A stretch of 64,000 bases of DNA from CAVTWY01 sp963738575 (GTDB lineage: Bacteria > Pseudomonadota > Gammaproteobacteria > Burkholderiales > Burkholderiaceae_C). Below are positions 1-8,414 of this stretch, in pieces; position 1 is the stretch's first letter; every line of letters starts with the position of its first letter. The translations under genes and the position numbers were made by a program. The stretch is taken from assembly GCA_963738575.1 (NCBI GenBank), contig CAVTWY010000002.1:868001-932000 (forward strand), in the 5' to 3' direction. Below the pieces are notes generated by a model that made no database searches, was not told the DNA's origin, and saw nothing but the letters and a program-made list of their open reading frames with translations.

Positions 1-1
1 C

Positions 2-1075
2 TTCACAGACTCGACCGAGCGCGCTTTTGCCGTCGCGATCAAGCGCACGCGGGTGCGGGCTTTGCTGGTCGGCTTCATCATCACGGCAACCTTTGGCGCC
101 TTGTTGTGGGGTGTGTATCAAGGCACCCAAGCGGTGGTGGCCGGCCGCATCAGCGCGGGGCACTTGGGGCAAACGGTGGTGTACGTGATCATCCTGGTGT
201 CCAGCGTGGCCGTGCTATCCGAGGTTTGGGGCGACATGTTGCGTGCGGCGGGCGCAAGCGAACGCCTGATGGAGCTGCTGGCCACCCAATCAACGGTGGC
301 CGAAGTGGCCTCGCCCAAGCCATTGCCTCCATCGGCTGGAGGCTCGCGCGTGACGCTGGAAGGGGTGACGTTTCACTACCCCTCGCGGCCCACCATGCCC
401 TCACTCGTCAACGTCAGTCTGGACGTGAGACCAGGAGAGACCGTGGCGTTGGTGGGGCCCAGCGGTGCTGGCAAAACCACGCTGTTTCAATTGCTGCTGC
501 GCTTTTACGATGCGCAGCAGGGCCTAGTGGCCATCGACGGCGTGGACGTCGCCAAGGCCGCTTTGCAGCCGCTGCGCGAGCGCATTGCGCTGGTGCCACA
601 AGACAGCATTATTTTTTCCGCCAATGCCCTGGACAATATCCGCTATGGACGCCCCGATGCCAGCGACGCCGACGTGATGGCGGCTGCCCGCGCCGCCTTT
701 GCGCACGAATTTCTCGCCGAGCTGCCCGAGGGCTACCAAACGTTTTTGGGTGAACGCGGCGTGCGGCTGTCGGGTGGCCAGCGCCAGCGCATCAGCATCG
801 CCCGCGCGATGTTGAAGAACCCACCGCTGTTGCTGCTGGACGAAGCCACCAGCGCGCTGGACACCCAGAGCGAGCGCATGGTGCAGGCCGCGCTCGAAGC
901 CGCCATGAAGGACCGCACCACCATCGTGATCGCGCATCGCCTGTCCACCGTGCAACGTGCCGACCGCATCGTCGTGCTGGACCATGGCCGCATCGTCGAG
1001 ACCGGCACGCATGCGTCCTTGTTGGCCGCTGGCGGTTTGTACGCCACCTTGGCCACGATGCAATTTGAGACTTGA
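2..1075 (+). CDS. ABC exporter, permease-ATPase half-transporter (3' part only)
   Basis: The reading frame is open from base 2, so the gene starts before the window and only its C-terminal part is seen. The visible protein has the last transmembrane helices of an ABC type-1 exporter domain, then a complete nucleotide-binding domain: Walker A GPSGAGKTT (about base 455), signature LSGGQRQR (about 768), Walker B LLLLDEAT (about 828) and the switch histidine in VIAHRLST (about 930). This is the MsbA/ABCB family, whose members work as dimers in the inner membrane and export lipids, drugs or peptides; the substrate cannot be read here. It is followed by thyA with a 76-base gap. The family is certain and the substrate unknown. 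Confidence 0.9.
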   Translation, partial: FTDSTERAFAVAIKRTRVRALLVGFIITATFGALLWGVYQGTQAVVAGRISAGHLGQTVVYVIILVSSVAVLSEVWGDMLRAAGASERLMELLATQSTVAEVASPKPLPPSAGGSRVTLEGVTFHYPSRPTMPSLVNVSLDVRPGETVALVGPSGAGKTTLFQLLLRFYDAQQGLVAIDGVDVAKAALQPLRERIALVPQDSIIFSANALDNIRYGRPDASDADVMAAARAAFAHEFLAELPEGYQTFLGERGVRLSGGQRQRISIARAMLKNPPLLLLDEATSALDTQSERMVQAALEAAMKDRTTIVIAHRLSTVQRADRIVVLDHGRIVETGTHASLLAAGGLYATLATMQFET

Positions 1076-1151
1076 TGGCGGCCAGCGAATTGGCTGGTTG
1101 CGGCAAACCAGCCACGGCATCGCCCAAACACCCCCCGATAAAATGCCTCTC

Positions 1152-1976
1152 ATGGACACCCCCCACCCCTACGAAGCCTTGATGCGCCATGTGCAACAGC
1201 ACGGCGTGCACAAGGGTGACCGCACCGGCACCGGCACGCGCAGTGTGTTTGGCCATCAGTTGCGCTACAACCTGGCCGACGGCTTTCCGCTCATCACCAG
1301 CAAGAAGGTTCACGTCAAATCGGTCGTGCTGGAGCTGCTTTGGTTTTTGCGTGGCGACAGCAACGCCCGCTGGTTGCAAGAGCGTGGCGTCAAGATCTGG
1401 GACGAGTGGGCTGGCCCAGACGGCGACTTGGGGCCGGTGTACGGCGTGCAATGGCGATCCTGGCCGACGCCTGACGGCGGGCACATCGACCAAATTGCCG
1501 AAGTGGTCAAGCAACTCAAAACCAACCCCAACTCGCGGCGCATCTTGGTAAGTGCCTGGAACGTGGCCGAGCTTTCAAAAATGGCATTGATGCCGTGCCA
1601 CGCCATGTTTCAGTTCTACGTGGCCCCGGCGTTGCAGGCTGGCGGGCGTGGCAAGTTGTCGTGCCAGTTGTACCAACGCAGCGCCGATATCTTTTTGGGC
1701 GTGCCTTTCAACATCGCAAGCTACGCCTTGCTGACGCACATGCTGGCGCAGCAGTGCGACTTGGACGTCGGCGATTTTGTTTGGACGGGTGGCGACTGCC
1801 ACATTTACGACAACCACACCGAGCAGGTTGCCACGCAGCTGGCGCGCACGCCCCGTGCCTACCCCACCTTGCGGATCAAGCGTCGGCCAGCCTCGATTTT
1901 TGACTACTCGCTCGAAGACTTTGAGTTTGAGGGTTACGACCCTCACCCCGCCATCAAAGCGCCGGTGGCTGTGTGA
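1152..1976 (+). CDS. thyA: Thymidylate synthase
   Basis: Makes dTMP from dUMP using 5,10-methylenetetrahydrofolate, in the cytoplasm. The protein is 274 residues, close to the 264 of E. coli ThyA. The N-terminal dUMP/phosphate region RTGTGTRSVFG, the catalytic cysteine in MPCHAMFQF (residue 149) and the QRSADIFLGVPFNIASYALL region are all present. A frame-compatible ATG lies nine bases upstream at 1143; neither start has a clear ribosome-binding site, and 1152 gives the usual family N-terminus. The next gene starts inside the stop codon (GTGA). folA, which regenerates the folate oxidised by ThyA, lies one gene further on, so the two are probably co-transcribed. Confidence 0.96.
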   Translation: MDTPHPYEALMRHVQQHGVHKGDRTGTGTRSVFGHQLRYNLADGFPLITSKKVHVKSVVLELLWFLRGDSNARWLQERGVKIWDEWAGPDGDLGPVYGVQWRSWPTPDGGHIDQIAEVVKQLKTNPNSRRILVSAWNVAELSKMALMPCHAMFQFYVAPALQAGGRGKLSCQLYQRSADIFLGVPFNIASYALLTHMLAQQCDLDVGDFVWTGGDCHIYDNHTEQVATQLARTPRAYPTLRIKRRPASIFDYSLEDFEFEGYDPHPAIKAPVAV

Positions 1977-2896
1977 CGCCCATCTTGTCGCGCCGCGCGC
2001 TGGCGGCGTTGGTGTTGTTGACCATGGTGTGGGGCCTCAACTGGCCATTGATGAAGTTTGCGCTTCGTGAAATGTCGCCGCTTTACTTTCGTGCGGCCAC
2101 CATGTCAGTTGGCGTGTTGCTGTTGATGGCCGTGGCGCGGCTGCGGGGTGTTTCGCTGGCGGTTCCCAGCGGTGCCTGGAAGCCCCTCACCCTGCTGGCA
2201 TTGCCCAATGTGCTGGGCTGGCACCTGTTCTCTATTCTTGGTGTGCAGGCTCTAGCGTCCGGTCGGGCCGCTATCCTTGGCTTCACGATGCCCATCTGGA
2301 CGATCCTGATTGGGGTCTTCTTTTTTGGTGAAAAGCTAACCCGACGCGGCATTCTTAGTGCCGCGTGCGCCGCCATCGCCGTCGCGCTGTTGGTGGCCCA
2401 TGAGTTGTCCGCCTTGACGGGGCGCCCCGTTGGCATTGTCTGGATGCAGGTGGCCGCCGTTTGCTGGGCGCTGGGCACCTTTTTGATGAGGCGCACCACG
2501 CTCAAGCTGTCAACCGAGGTCATCACCATCTGGATGATGGCCTTGTCCAGCGTCGCCTTTTGGTTGCTGGCCCTGATGCTGGAGCCACCGCCGCTGCAGA
2601 CTTTCAGCGGCCCGATGTGGTGGTCACTGTTGTGGGGCGCAGCCATCAACTACGGTGTGGCACAAATCATCTGGTTTGGCATGGCCCGCAATCTGCCACC
2701 CCAAGCTAGCTCGTTTGCATTGATGGCCGTGCCCTTGGTGGGCACCGCCACGGCAGGATGGATCGTGGACGAATGGCCGCGGCCCACCGACTGGGTCGCT
2801 GCTGCCTTCGTGATGGTCGCCATCCTCAGCGCTTTGTGGCCACGGGCTGCGGCACCCGGTCGATCGCCCGTCGTGGCATCGGTCAAAACCACGTAA
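1973..2896 (+). CDS. DMT/EamA-family transporter
   Basis: A 307-residue, strongly hydrophobic protein with about ten transmembrane segments arranged as two EamA repeats, the length and pattern of drug/metabolite-transporter superfamily permeases. The N-terminal VWGLNWPLMKFAL and the mid-protein RAAILGFTMPIW fit the family. It starts with GTG overlapping the thyA stop, so it is translationally coupled to thyA, and folA begins ten bases after it. The family includes amino-acid and metabolite exporters; nothing here fixes a substrate. Its place between two folate/thymidylate genes may be only positional. Confidence 0.85.
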   Translation: MTPILSRRALAALVLLTMVWGLNWPLMKFALREMSPLYFRAATMSVGVLLLMAVARLRGVSLAVPSGAWKPLTLLALPNVLGWHLFSILGVQALASGRAAILGFTMPIWTILIGVFFFGEKLTRRGILSAACAAIAVALLVAHELSALTGRPVGIVWMQVAAVCWALGTFLMRRTTLKLSTEVITIWMMALSSVAFWLLALMLEPPPLQTFSGPMWWSLLWGAAINYGVAQIIWFGMARNLPPQASSFALMAVPLVGTATAGWIVDEWPRPTDWVAAAFVMVAILSALWPRAAAPGRSPVVASVKTT

Positions 2897-2906
2897 TCTC
2901 CGCACC

Positions 2907-3431
2907 ATGACACCCCCCGCCCCCCGCATCGTGCTGATCGCCGCCGTTGGCCGCAACGGCGTCATTGGCAACAACCAAGGCTTGGCCTGGCGAGACCCGC
3001 TAGACGCCAAACACATGCGCGACACCACGATGGGCCATCCGGTCATCATGGGCCGCAAGACCTGGGACTCGCTGCCCCCCAAGTACCGCCCTTTGCCCGG
3101 TCGCACCAACATCGTCGTAACACGCAACGCGCAGTGGCAATCAGCAGGTGGCCATCGTGCTGCAAGCCTTAGCGCCGCCTTCGCGCTGGCAGGGGACGTC
3201 CCCAAAGTGTTTGTGCTGGGCGGCGGAGAGCTTTACGCCCAAGCCCTGCCGCTTGCTGATGAACTGGTGCTAACCGAGGTGGATGCTGACCTGGAGGGAG
3301 ATACACACTTCCCTACGTGGCACCGAGTGGACTTCGACCGCCATGTGCACGCCGCTAGCGTCGCAGCAAACGGGGTTCCATTTGCGTTTGTGACGTACCG
3401 TCGCAAGCCTGGAGCGGGCAGTCGCACTTGA
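2907..3431 (+). CDS. folA: Dihydrofolate reductase
   Basis: Reduces dihydrofolate to tetrahydrofolate with NADPH, completing the cycle driven by ThyA. The 174-residue protein has the substrate loop with the acidic residue (D33, equivalent to E. coli D27), the GHPVIMGRKTWDSLP nucleotide-binding stretch, LPGRTNIVVTRN and the VLGGGELYAQALP motif near residue 115. The usual proline-tryptophan of LPW is LAW here, a small departure. Downstream the sequence changes character, with a toxin-antitoxin pair starting about 60 bases later, so folA is probably the last gene of this housekeeping unit. Confidence 0.95.
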   Translation: MTPPAPRIVLIAAVGRNGVIGNNQGLAWRDPLDAKHMRDTTMGHPVIMGRKTWDSLPPKYRPLPGRTNIVVTRNAQWQSAGGHRAASLSAAFALAGDVPKVFVLGGGELYAQALPLADELVLTEVDADLEGDTHFPTWHRVDFDRHVHAASVAANGVPFAFVTYRRKPGAGSRT

Positions 3432-3455
3432 CTGCAACCTATTGCACGAGATAAA

Positions 3456-3469
3456 GTATACGTATACGT
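3456..3469. promoter_or_regulatory. Palindromic operator candidate upstream of the toxin-antitoxin pair
   Basis: Two overlapping perfect palindromes, GTATACGTATAC (3456-3467) and ACGTATACGT (3460-3469), lie 24-37 bases before the antitoxin start and just before a TAATAT box (3471-3476). Antitoxins of this type usually repress their own operon by binding such repeats. The site is seen directly; binding is inference. Confidence 0.55.
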
Positions 3470-3492
3470 GTAATATCGCGAGGGCCACTGCC

Positions 3493-3723
3493 ATGCACAA
3501 GAAGATGACCATCACACTCGATGAAGAAGTCTACGAAGGCTTGTGGCGAACCATCGGCAAACGCCGCATGAGCCAATTCATCGAGGACCTGCTACGGCCA
3601 CACGTGCTTAGCAGCGCCCTTGACGATGGCTACAAAGCCATGGCTGCCGACAAAGAGCGTGAAGATGAAGCCGTGGCTTGGTGCAACGCTTTATCCAAAG
3701 ACATGGACCATGAAGCGCGGTGA
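3493..3723 (+). CDS. Antitoxin of a MazEF-type module (ribbon-helix-helix-like)
   Basis: A 76-residue protein beginning MHKKMTITLDEEVYEGL, a short beta strand followed by helices as in ribbon-helix-helix antitoxins. The acidic, charged C-terminal half (KAMAADKEREDEAVAW) is the part that would wrap the toxin. The start at 3493 has AGGG nine bases upstream; an in-frame upstream codon at 3442 would place coding sequence across the palindromic operator and is less likely. It overlaps the toxin gene by 14 bases, the usual antitoxin-first coupling. It should neutralise the MazF-like toxin and repress the pair. Confidence 0.85.
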   Translation: MHKKMTITLDEEVYEGLWRTIGKRRMSQFIEDLLRPHVLSSALDDGYKAMAADKEREDEAVAWCNALSKDMDHEAR

Positions 3724-4036
3724 GGTTTGGTGGGTGGAGTTCGACCCAGCGATTGGCTCCGAGGTGCGCAAGACCCGACCCGCCGTTATCGTTAGCAACG
3801 ACGCCGCCAACAGGCACCTTGCCCGCGTCGTCGTCATTCCACTCACCGGCAACACAGCCCGCACTTACCCGGGTGAAGCCGTTGTGACGGTGGCAGGGCA
3901 AAGCAGCAAAGCCATGGCCGATCAAATCATGGCTGCTGACAAAACGCGATTGAAGACCTTGATGGGGCAGCTATCCGTCGAAGACATGCTTGGTGTCGAG
4001 GATGCGATCAAGGGGCATTTGGCGCTGCCTCGTTGA
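3710..4036 (+). CDS. MazF/PemK-family endoribonuclease toxin
   Basis: A 108-residue protein with the family hallmarks: N-terminal MKRGEVWWVEFDPAIGSEV, then KTRPAVIVSND with the catalytic arginine region, VVVIPLTGN, and the C-terminal ADQIMAADKTRL stretch. MazF toxins cut mRNA at short sequences and stop growth when the antitoxin is degraded. The start chosen overlaps the antitoxin and gives the standard family N-terminus; the longer open frame from 3620 has no family resemblance before this point. The length is typical, so the toxin looks intact. Confidence 0.92.
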   Translation: MKRGEVWWVEFDPAIGSEVRKTRPAVIVSNDAANRHLARVVVIPLTGNTARTYPGEAVVTVAGQSSKAMADQIMAADKTRLKTLMGQLSVEDMLGVEDAIKGHLALPR

Positions 4037-4081
4037 CGTTGCTGCTCGTGCTGATTATCCTAACTTCGTTTAGGCACGGCC

Positions 4082-4414
4082 ATGATTCTTTGCGTTCTAT
4101 TCGACTACGACGACACGCTGGTGCAAACGCGGCGATGTCGATTCAATGCCATCCGCGCAGCAGGGTGGCGTGTCTGTGGGTACGCGTCTTCCGACGAGAA
4201 CATCGAAGAACACTGGGGCAAGCCCTACCGAGAACTCTTTGATCGGCTATTCGATCGCCACAAGCAGCACGTCACTGAAATCATCGCGACTTACGAATCA
4301 GCTGACGATGAGTTCCCGATGCGACCGCACGAAGGTGCGCTGCGATGCATCGAAGATCTGTTTTGTTCGAGGTCAAACGCGGGGACCCAGATGGTCGACT
4401 GCAAGTGCAACTGA
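4082..4414 (+). pseudogene. HAD-family hydrolase, truncated after motif I
   Basis: The 110-residue frame starts with the HAD nucleophile motif FDYDDTLVQT (D8 and D10) and continues with a helical cap-like region (ENIEEHWGKPYRELFDRLF). It then stops without motif II, the motif III lysine or the motif IV acidic pair found in complete HAD phosphatases of 200 or more residues. The last 15 codons do not look like HAD sequence. It sits between the toxin gene and the end of the gamma-glutamyltransferase gene. I read it as the 5' stump of a HAD gene cut by recombination or deletion; a short genuine protein is possible but unlikely to be catalytic. Confidence 0.6.
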
Positions 4415-4442
4415 ACCTGGTGAACCCTGGCAATACCTGCCG

Positions 4443-6206
4443 CTAACGCCCTTCCGCCACCCCATCACGCCGCGGATCCGCCGCACCGATCCACCCGCCC
4501 CCTCGCCGCAGCAAAAAGCCAAGCCCGCTCGGCATGGGCACCACGTCAACATCGTGCCCTTTGGCGCGCAGGGCATCAGCGTGGGCGGCCATGGGGGTTC
4601 CGCGTTCCAGTTGCAGCTTGCCTCGGATCGCGGTGGACACATGCCCGCGTGCCAGTGCCTCGGCAGGGGTTCGGTGATTGGCCAGCATCTCGACCAAGGC
4701 CTGTGAAACGTAGTCGACGATTTGCCCGCCGCCAGCCGATCCTCCGATGGCAACAGGCATGCCTACGCGGTCAAAAACGATGGTGGGTGCCATGGAGGTG
4801 ACGGGCCGTTTGCCCGCTTGCATGCGGTTGGGGGCCGCTTGGCCCGGCCGGGGTGCGCCCGTGAAGTTGGTCATCGCGTTGTTCAGCACCGCGCCGTTGG
4901 CCATCAAGCGCGAGCCAAAGTTCAGGTTGTTGGTGGTTGTCATAGACAGCGCATTGCCGTGCCGATCGACGATCGCGATTTGGCTCGTGGCGTCAGCACT
5001 TTGAGCCTCGAGCACTTGCTCGGCTTCGGGCAACGAGGCAGCTTTTCTTTCAAAGTCACCCGGCGCCAAATCACGCGTCATGCGACTTGGCGCAATGATG
5101 CGCGCGCGCTCTTGGGCGTAGCTGCGCGCCACCAGCGCCCCCGTGGGGACATTGGTGAAAGCTGGGTCGCCCACGTAGTGCAACCGATCTACCTGGGCCA
5201 ATCGCCCACTCTCGGCAAAGTAGTGCACAAAGTCTGGATCGTCAAAGTCAAAGCGCTTGGCCGGCGCGCTGAGCGGGTTGCGCGCCTCCAGCATTTGCAA
5301 GACTTGCAACACCACCACGCCGCCGAACGAGGGTGGCGCCATCGAACACACCGAGTAAACCAAGAACGGCGCGCACAAGGATTCGCGTGGCTGCGCTTGG
5401 TAGCCTGACAAATCGGCCGCCGTGATGAGGGTCGAGACGCCGCCGCGCTTGGCAGCTGCCAAAAAATCAGCGCCGTTTTGACCCCAAGCACCCGAAGGCC
5501 CATCGGCGGCGATGCGACGCATGGTGATGGCGTAGGCGGGATTTTTGACGATGCTTCCCACTGGCTTGGGGCTGCCGTCAGCTTCGAACAAAAACGGCCG
5601 CAAGTCGGGGTGATCGGCTGCCGCCGTGGGCGCTGAAAGAATGCCGTGCATGTACGCCGCCAAGGGGAATCCTGCTTCGGCTAATTCGGTGGCAGGCACG
5701 AACAATCGAGCCCAAGGCAGCTTGCCGTGGCGCACATGCGCCAACTTCAATACCGCCAAGGTGCCCGGCACGCCCACACTGCGCCCCCCGCGTTGAACAG
5801 CGTCAGCTTTCAGCGCGCTTCCATCGGTGTCGACCGTCAGAGCTGGCGTCACGTTGGCCGGCGCCGCAGCCAGCCCATCAAAGCTCTCAAGCTTTTTGGC
5901 CCCGGCATCAAAGTGCAGCAACAACGAGCCGCCACCTATGCCTGACGATTGCGCTTCCACCAAGCCCAACACCATTTGCGCGGCAATGGCGGCGTCAATG
6001 GGTGCCCCGCCAACCTCCAACATTCGAAGGGCGGCCGCCGTGGCCAACGGATGGGCCGTGGCGACGGCGATTTGAGCCGGTGTGTTGAGGCTTCGCGCTG
6101 CAACACTTGAGGTAACGCTGGAGGGGACACTCGGTGGATCCAACGGTGTCGCACACCCAACAGACAACGCAGCCACACAAACCATCACTCGCAGACGAAT
6201 CAACAT
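4443..6206 (-). CDS. ggt: Gamma-glutamyltransferase (lipoprotein-like signal)
   Basis: A secreted N-terminal nucleophile hydrolase that hydrolyses or transfers the gamma-glutamyl group of glutathione and related compounds. At 587 residues it is the usual length. The autoprocessing/catalytic threonine is T407 in DATSQIAIVD, followed by NALSMTTTNNLNFGS and LNNAMTNF. AAMLRML-like helices and a GIGGGSLLLHF motif mark the large subunit. The start at 6206 has AAGG just upstream and gives a signal peptide ending LSVGC (C18), a fair lipobox; most relatives are soluble periplasmic proteins, so anchoring is inference. It lies 97 bases downstream of mobA on the same strand. Confidence 0.9.
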   Translation of the reverse strand: MLIRLRVMVCVAALSVGCATPLDPPSVPSSVTSSVAARSLNTPAQIAVATAHPLATAAALRMLEVGGAPIDAAIAAQMVLGLVEAQSSGIGGGSLLLHFDAGAKKLESFDGLAAAPANVTPALTVDTDGSALKADAVQRGGRSVGVPGTLAVLKLAHVRHGKLPWARLFVPATELAEAGFPLAAYMHGILSAPTAAADHPDLRPFLFEADGSPKPVGSIVKNPAYAITMRRIAADGPSGAWGQNGADFLAAAKRGGVSTLITAADLSGYQAQPRESLCAPFLVYSVCSMAPPSFGGVVVLQVLQMLEARNPLSAPAKRFDFDDPDFVHYFAESGRLAQVDRLHYVGDPAFTNVPTGALVARSYAQERARIIAPSRMTRDLAPGDFERKAASLPEAEQVLEAQSADATSQIAIVDRHGNALSMTTTNNLNFGSRLMANGAVLNNAMTNFTGAPRPGQAAPNRMQAGKRPVTSMAPTIVFDRVGMPVAIGGSAGGGQIVDYVSQALVEMLANHRTPAEALARGHVSTAIRGKLQLERGTPMAAHADALRAKGHDVDVVPMPSGLGFLLRRGGGWIGAADPRRDGVAEGR

Positions 6207-6303
6207 GGCCTTGCCTCTCGGGAGGGTAAATTGATGGGCCGATGCAGCCAGCTCAATCATGCTGACTGATGATCGGCCGTACTGCGCATTGAGAGCAGAG
6301 AAC

Positions 6304-8184
6304 TCACGACTGACGATCCAGCATGAACTGGCCAAAAAACGCCGCAAGCTGTGAATGGGCGTCCAGTGGCAGCACGTGCGCCACGTATTGATCCGGACGC
6401 ACGACGACCATCACCCCCTTGTCGCGATCGATGCCACGCAAGTTAAAGACATCGGCGTCGTTTTTGAGGTCAGGGCAAAAGACTTTTTCGTAGTCAACCA
6501 AGCCGAAGGCCCCCTTTCGCGGCAATAACAAGGCTGGCAACTCTTGCACCTTGAGATCGCGGTGGGGCTGCTGAAAGATGGCGCGCACGTCGATCACACT
6601 ATCGATGTCAGCACCATGGGGCGTGAATCGATTGATGGGCGACTGCGGCGAATCGGCCAAAAAGGCCGCGAGCTCACGCAAGCGGCTGCCGCTCGCGTCG
6701 GCAAAGGCATAGAGGCGCCACGCACCATCGGCGCGCGCCGCATGTCCAAGGTGCACGGGCTTGGCGTCGGCCAAGCGCACCACGGGTGCCGAATGAAAGC
6801 GCATGCCAACCGTGAACCCTTTGGCAAGATTTTGGTGCGTGGCCTCGGCGGTTAAAAACGTGGTGGGTGCATAACGTGTTGCGACACCGGCCGTATAGCG
6901 GCCCGACATCACGAAGTAGGCTTGCAGCTCTTGCGGATCAACCCCTCCAGCCTCGGGGCGGTTGGGGTCTTTGGGGGGCGAAGCCATGATCTTCGACCAC
7001 TCTTTGTCAAAGTCGATCAGGCCTTGGGCAATGGCTTGGCGCTCGGCCGAATAGGTGCGAAGCAGCTCTGGCTTGGCACGTCCCTCAAGCACGTTGGCCA
7101 ACTTCCACCCCAGGTTGAACGCATCTTGCATCGACACGTTCATGCCTTGGCCGGCCTTAGCGCTGTGGGTGTGGCAGGCGTCGCCCGCAATGAAGACCCG
7201 TGGCAAACGCGAAGCCAGTTGGTTGGTAGGCACATCGTCGAAGCGGTCGGTCACCCGCTGCCCCACCTGGTACACCGCAAACCACACCACGCTTTTAACG
7301 TCTAGTTTGTACGGGTGAAGCACGCGCTGCGCAATGCCGATGACCTTTTCCTGGGTGTTGTCGCGGAAGGCTTCCCGGTTGTTGGGATCAACCACGCCCA
7401 GGTCGACGTACAGCCGCACCATGTAGCCGCCCTCGCGCGGGATGAGCAGGATATTGCCCTCGTCAGACGACTGGATGGCGGCCTTGAGGCGAATGTCCGG
7501 AAAGTCGGTGACGGCGAGCATGTCCACCACACCCCAGGCGTGGTTGGCAAAGTCGCCTTGCGGCAAGGCACCGATGGACTCACGCACCTTGCTGCGTGCG
7601 CCGTCGCAGCCCACCACGTACTTGGCGCGGACCGTCGTGACCGAGCCCTTCGCCACGTCGCGCAGCGACACCTGCACTGGGTATTCGCCCTCGGGTTCAA
7701 CCGTCAACGACTCAAATGCCAGGCCATAGTCGGCCTCAAGGCGCGTCGGCGACTGGCGCATGTAGTCAAGCAGGTATTGCTGAAGGCGCGCCTGATTGAC
7801 GATGAGGTGCGGACACTCCGACAGGCCATCTTCGGTGTCTTGGATGCGCCCGGTGCGCTCGATGCGTGTGCGATCTTGTTTGGACGGGCGCCAAAAAACA
7901 GTCTCGTTCACCCAGTAGGCCTCGCGCATGAGCTTTTGCCCCAGGCCAAAGGCCTCGAACATCTCCACCGTGCGGCAGGCGACGCCGTCGGCCTGCCCCA
8001 CCTGAAGCGGGCCGTCGCGGCGCTCGATCAAGCGCGTGCTGATGCTGGGAAAGTTTGAAAGTTGCGCTGCCAACAGCGCCCCGGCGGGTCCACTGCCAAT
8101 GACCAGGACGTCCACTGCGTCAGGCAGTTTCGCCTTTTGGACGTCGGGGTCACCGGGGGTGTAGCCGTTCAAATAAAACTGCAT
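6304..8184 (-). CDS. mobA: 3-hydroxybenzoate 4-monooxygenase (MobA type)
   Basis: A 626-residue FAD-dependent aromatic hydroxylase of the phenol hydroxylase/PHBH superfamily. It should convert 3-hydroxybenzoate to protocatechuate with NADPH and O2. The Rossmann motif VIGSGPAGALLA lies near residue 28, QADGVACRTVEMFEAFGL near 64, and the FAD-ribityl motif FIAGDACHTHSAKAGQGMN near 330; the thioredoxin-like C-terminal domain is complete. From memory the sequence resembles the Comamonas testosteroni MobA protein along its whole length (MQF-LNG- start, RGIDR-GVMVVVRPDQYVA- end), which is why I name it. No ring-cleavage genes are in the window, so the pathway must continue elsewhere. Transcription is toward ggt. 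Confidence 0.88.
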   Translation of the reverse strand: MQFYLNGYTPGDPDVQKAKLPDAVDVLVIGSGPAGALLAAQLSNFPSISTRLIERRDGPLQVGQADGVACRTVEMFEAFGLGQKLMREAYWVNETVFWRPSKQDRTRIERTGRIQDTEDGLSECPHLIVNQARLQQYLLDYMRQSPTRLEADYGLAFESLTVEPEGEYPVQVSLRDVAKGSVTTVRAKYVVGCDGARSKVRESIGALPQGDFANHAWGVVDMLAVTDFPDIRLKAAIQSSDEGNILLIPREGGYMVRLYVDLGVVDPNNREAFRDNTQEKVIGIAQRVLHPYKLDVKSVVWFAVYQVGQRVTDRFDDVPTNQLASRLPRVFIAGDACHTHSAKAGQGMNVSMQDAFNLGWKLANVLEGRAKPELLRTYSAERQAIAQGLIDFDKEWSKIMASPPKDPNRPEAGGVDPQELQAYFVMSGRYTAGVATRYAPTTFLTAEATHQNLAKGFTVGMRFHSAPVVRLADAKPVHLGHAARADGAWRLYAFADASGSRLRELAAFLADSPQSPINRFTPHGADIDSVIDVRAIFQQPHRDLKVQELPALLLPRKGAFGLVDYEKVFCPDLKNDADVFNLRGIDRDKGVMVVVRPDQYVAHVLPLDAHSQLAAFFGQFMLDRQS

Positions 8185-8326
8185 GGTTTCTCCGTCAACA
8201 GGGGCACCCTAAATGGTGCGTGGGCGAAGCCAGAGCCTATCACTCACATGTGCCGTGGTGGTGACGTACAAGCTTAGGTTGAACGGACACCCGCCGCAAT
8301 CATTGCAACCCGTGAACTCAATCGAG

Positions 8327-8348
8327 ACTGCCCGCAATTGCGGGCAGT
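8327..8348. repeat. Perfect 22-bp palindrome in the mobA leader
   Basis: A perfect inverted repeat centred on CAATTG, with 9-base arms ACTGCCCGC/GCGGGCAGT around an AATT core. It lies 143 bases upstream of the mobA start and 67 bases past the end of the Bug receptor gene. A second short inverted repeat, GCAAT-C-ATTGC, is at 8296-8306. There is no U-run on either side, so an operator or mRNA processing hairpin is as likely as a terminator. Apart from these, the 230-base gap 8185-8414 shows no gene. Confidence 0.7.
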
Positions 8349-8414
8349 GCAAGCTTCAAGTAACCGCTACGGGGATCGGCGGTTCTCGCAAGCGCAATCA
8401 ATCTGGCATGGCGC

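Noticed and set aside
4146..4706. 186-codon plus-strand frame across the HAD stump and the end of ggt
   Set aside because: No recognisable domain; most of it is antisense to the well-supported ggt gene.
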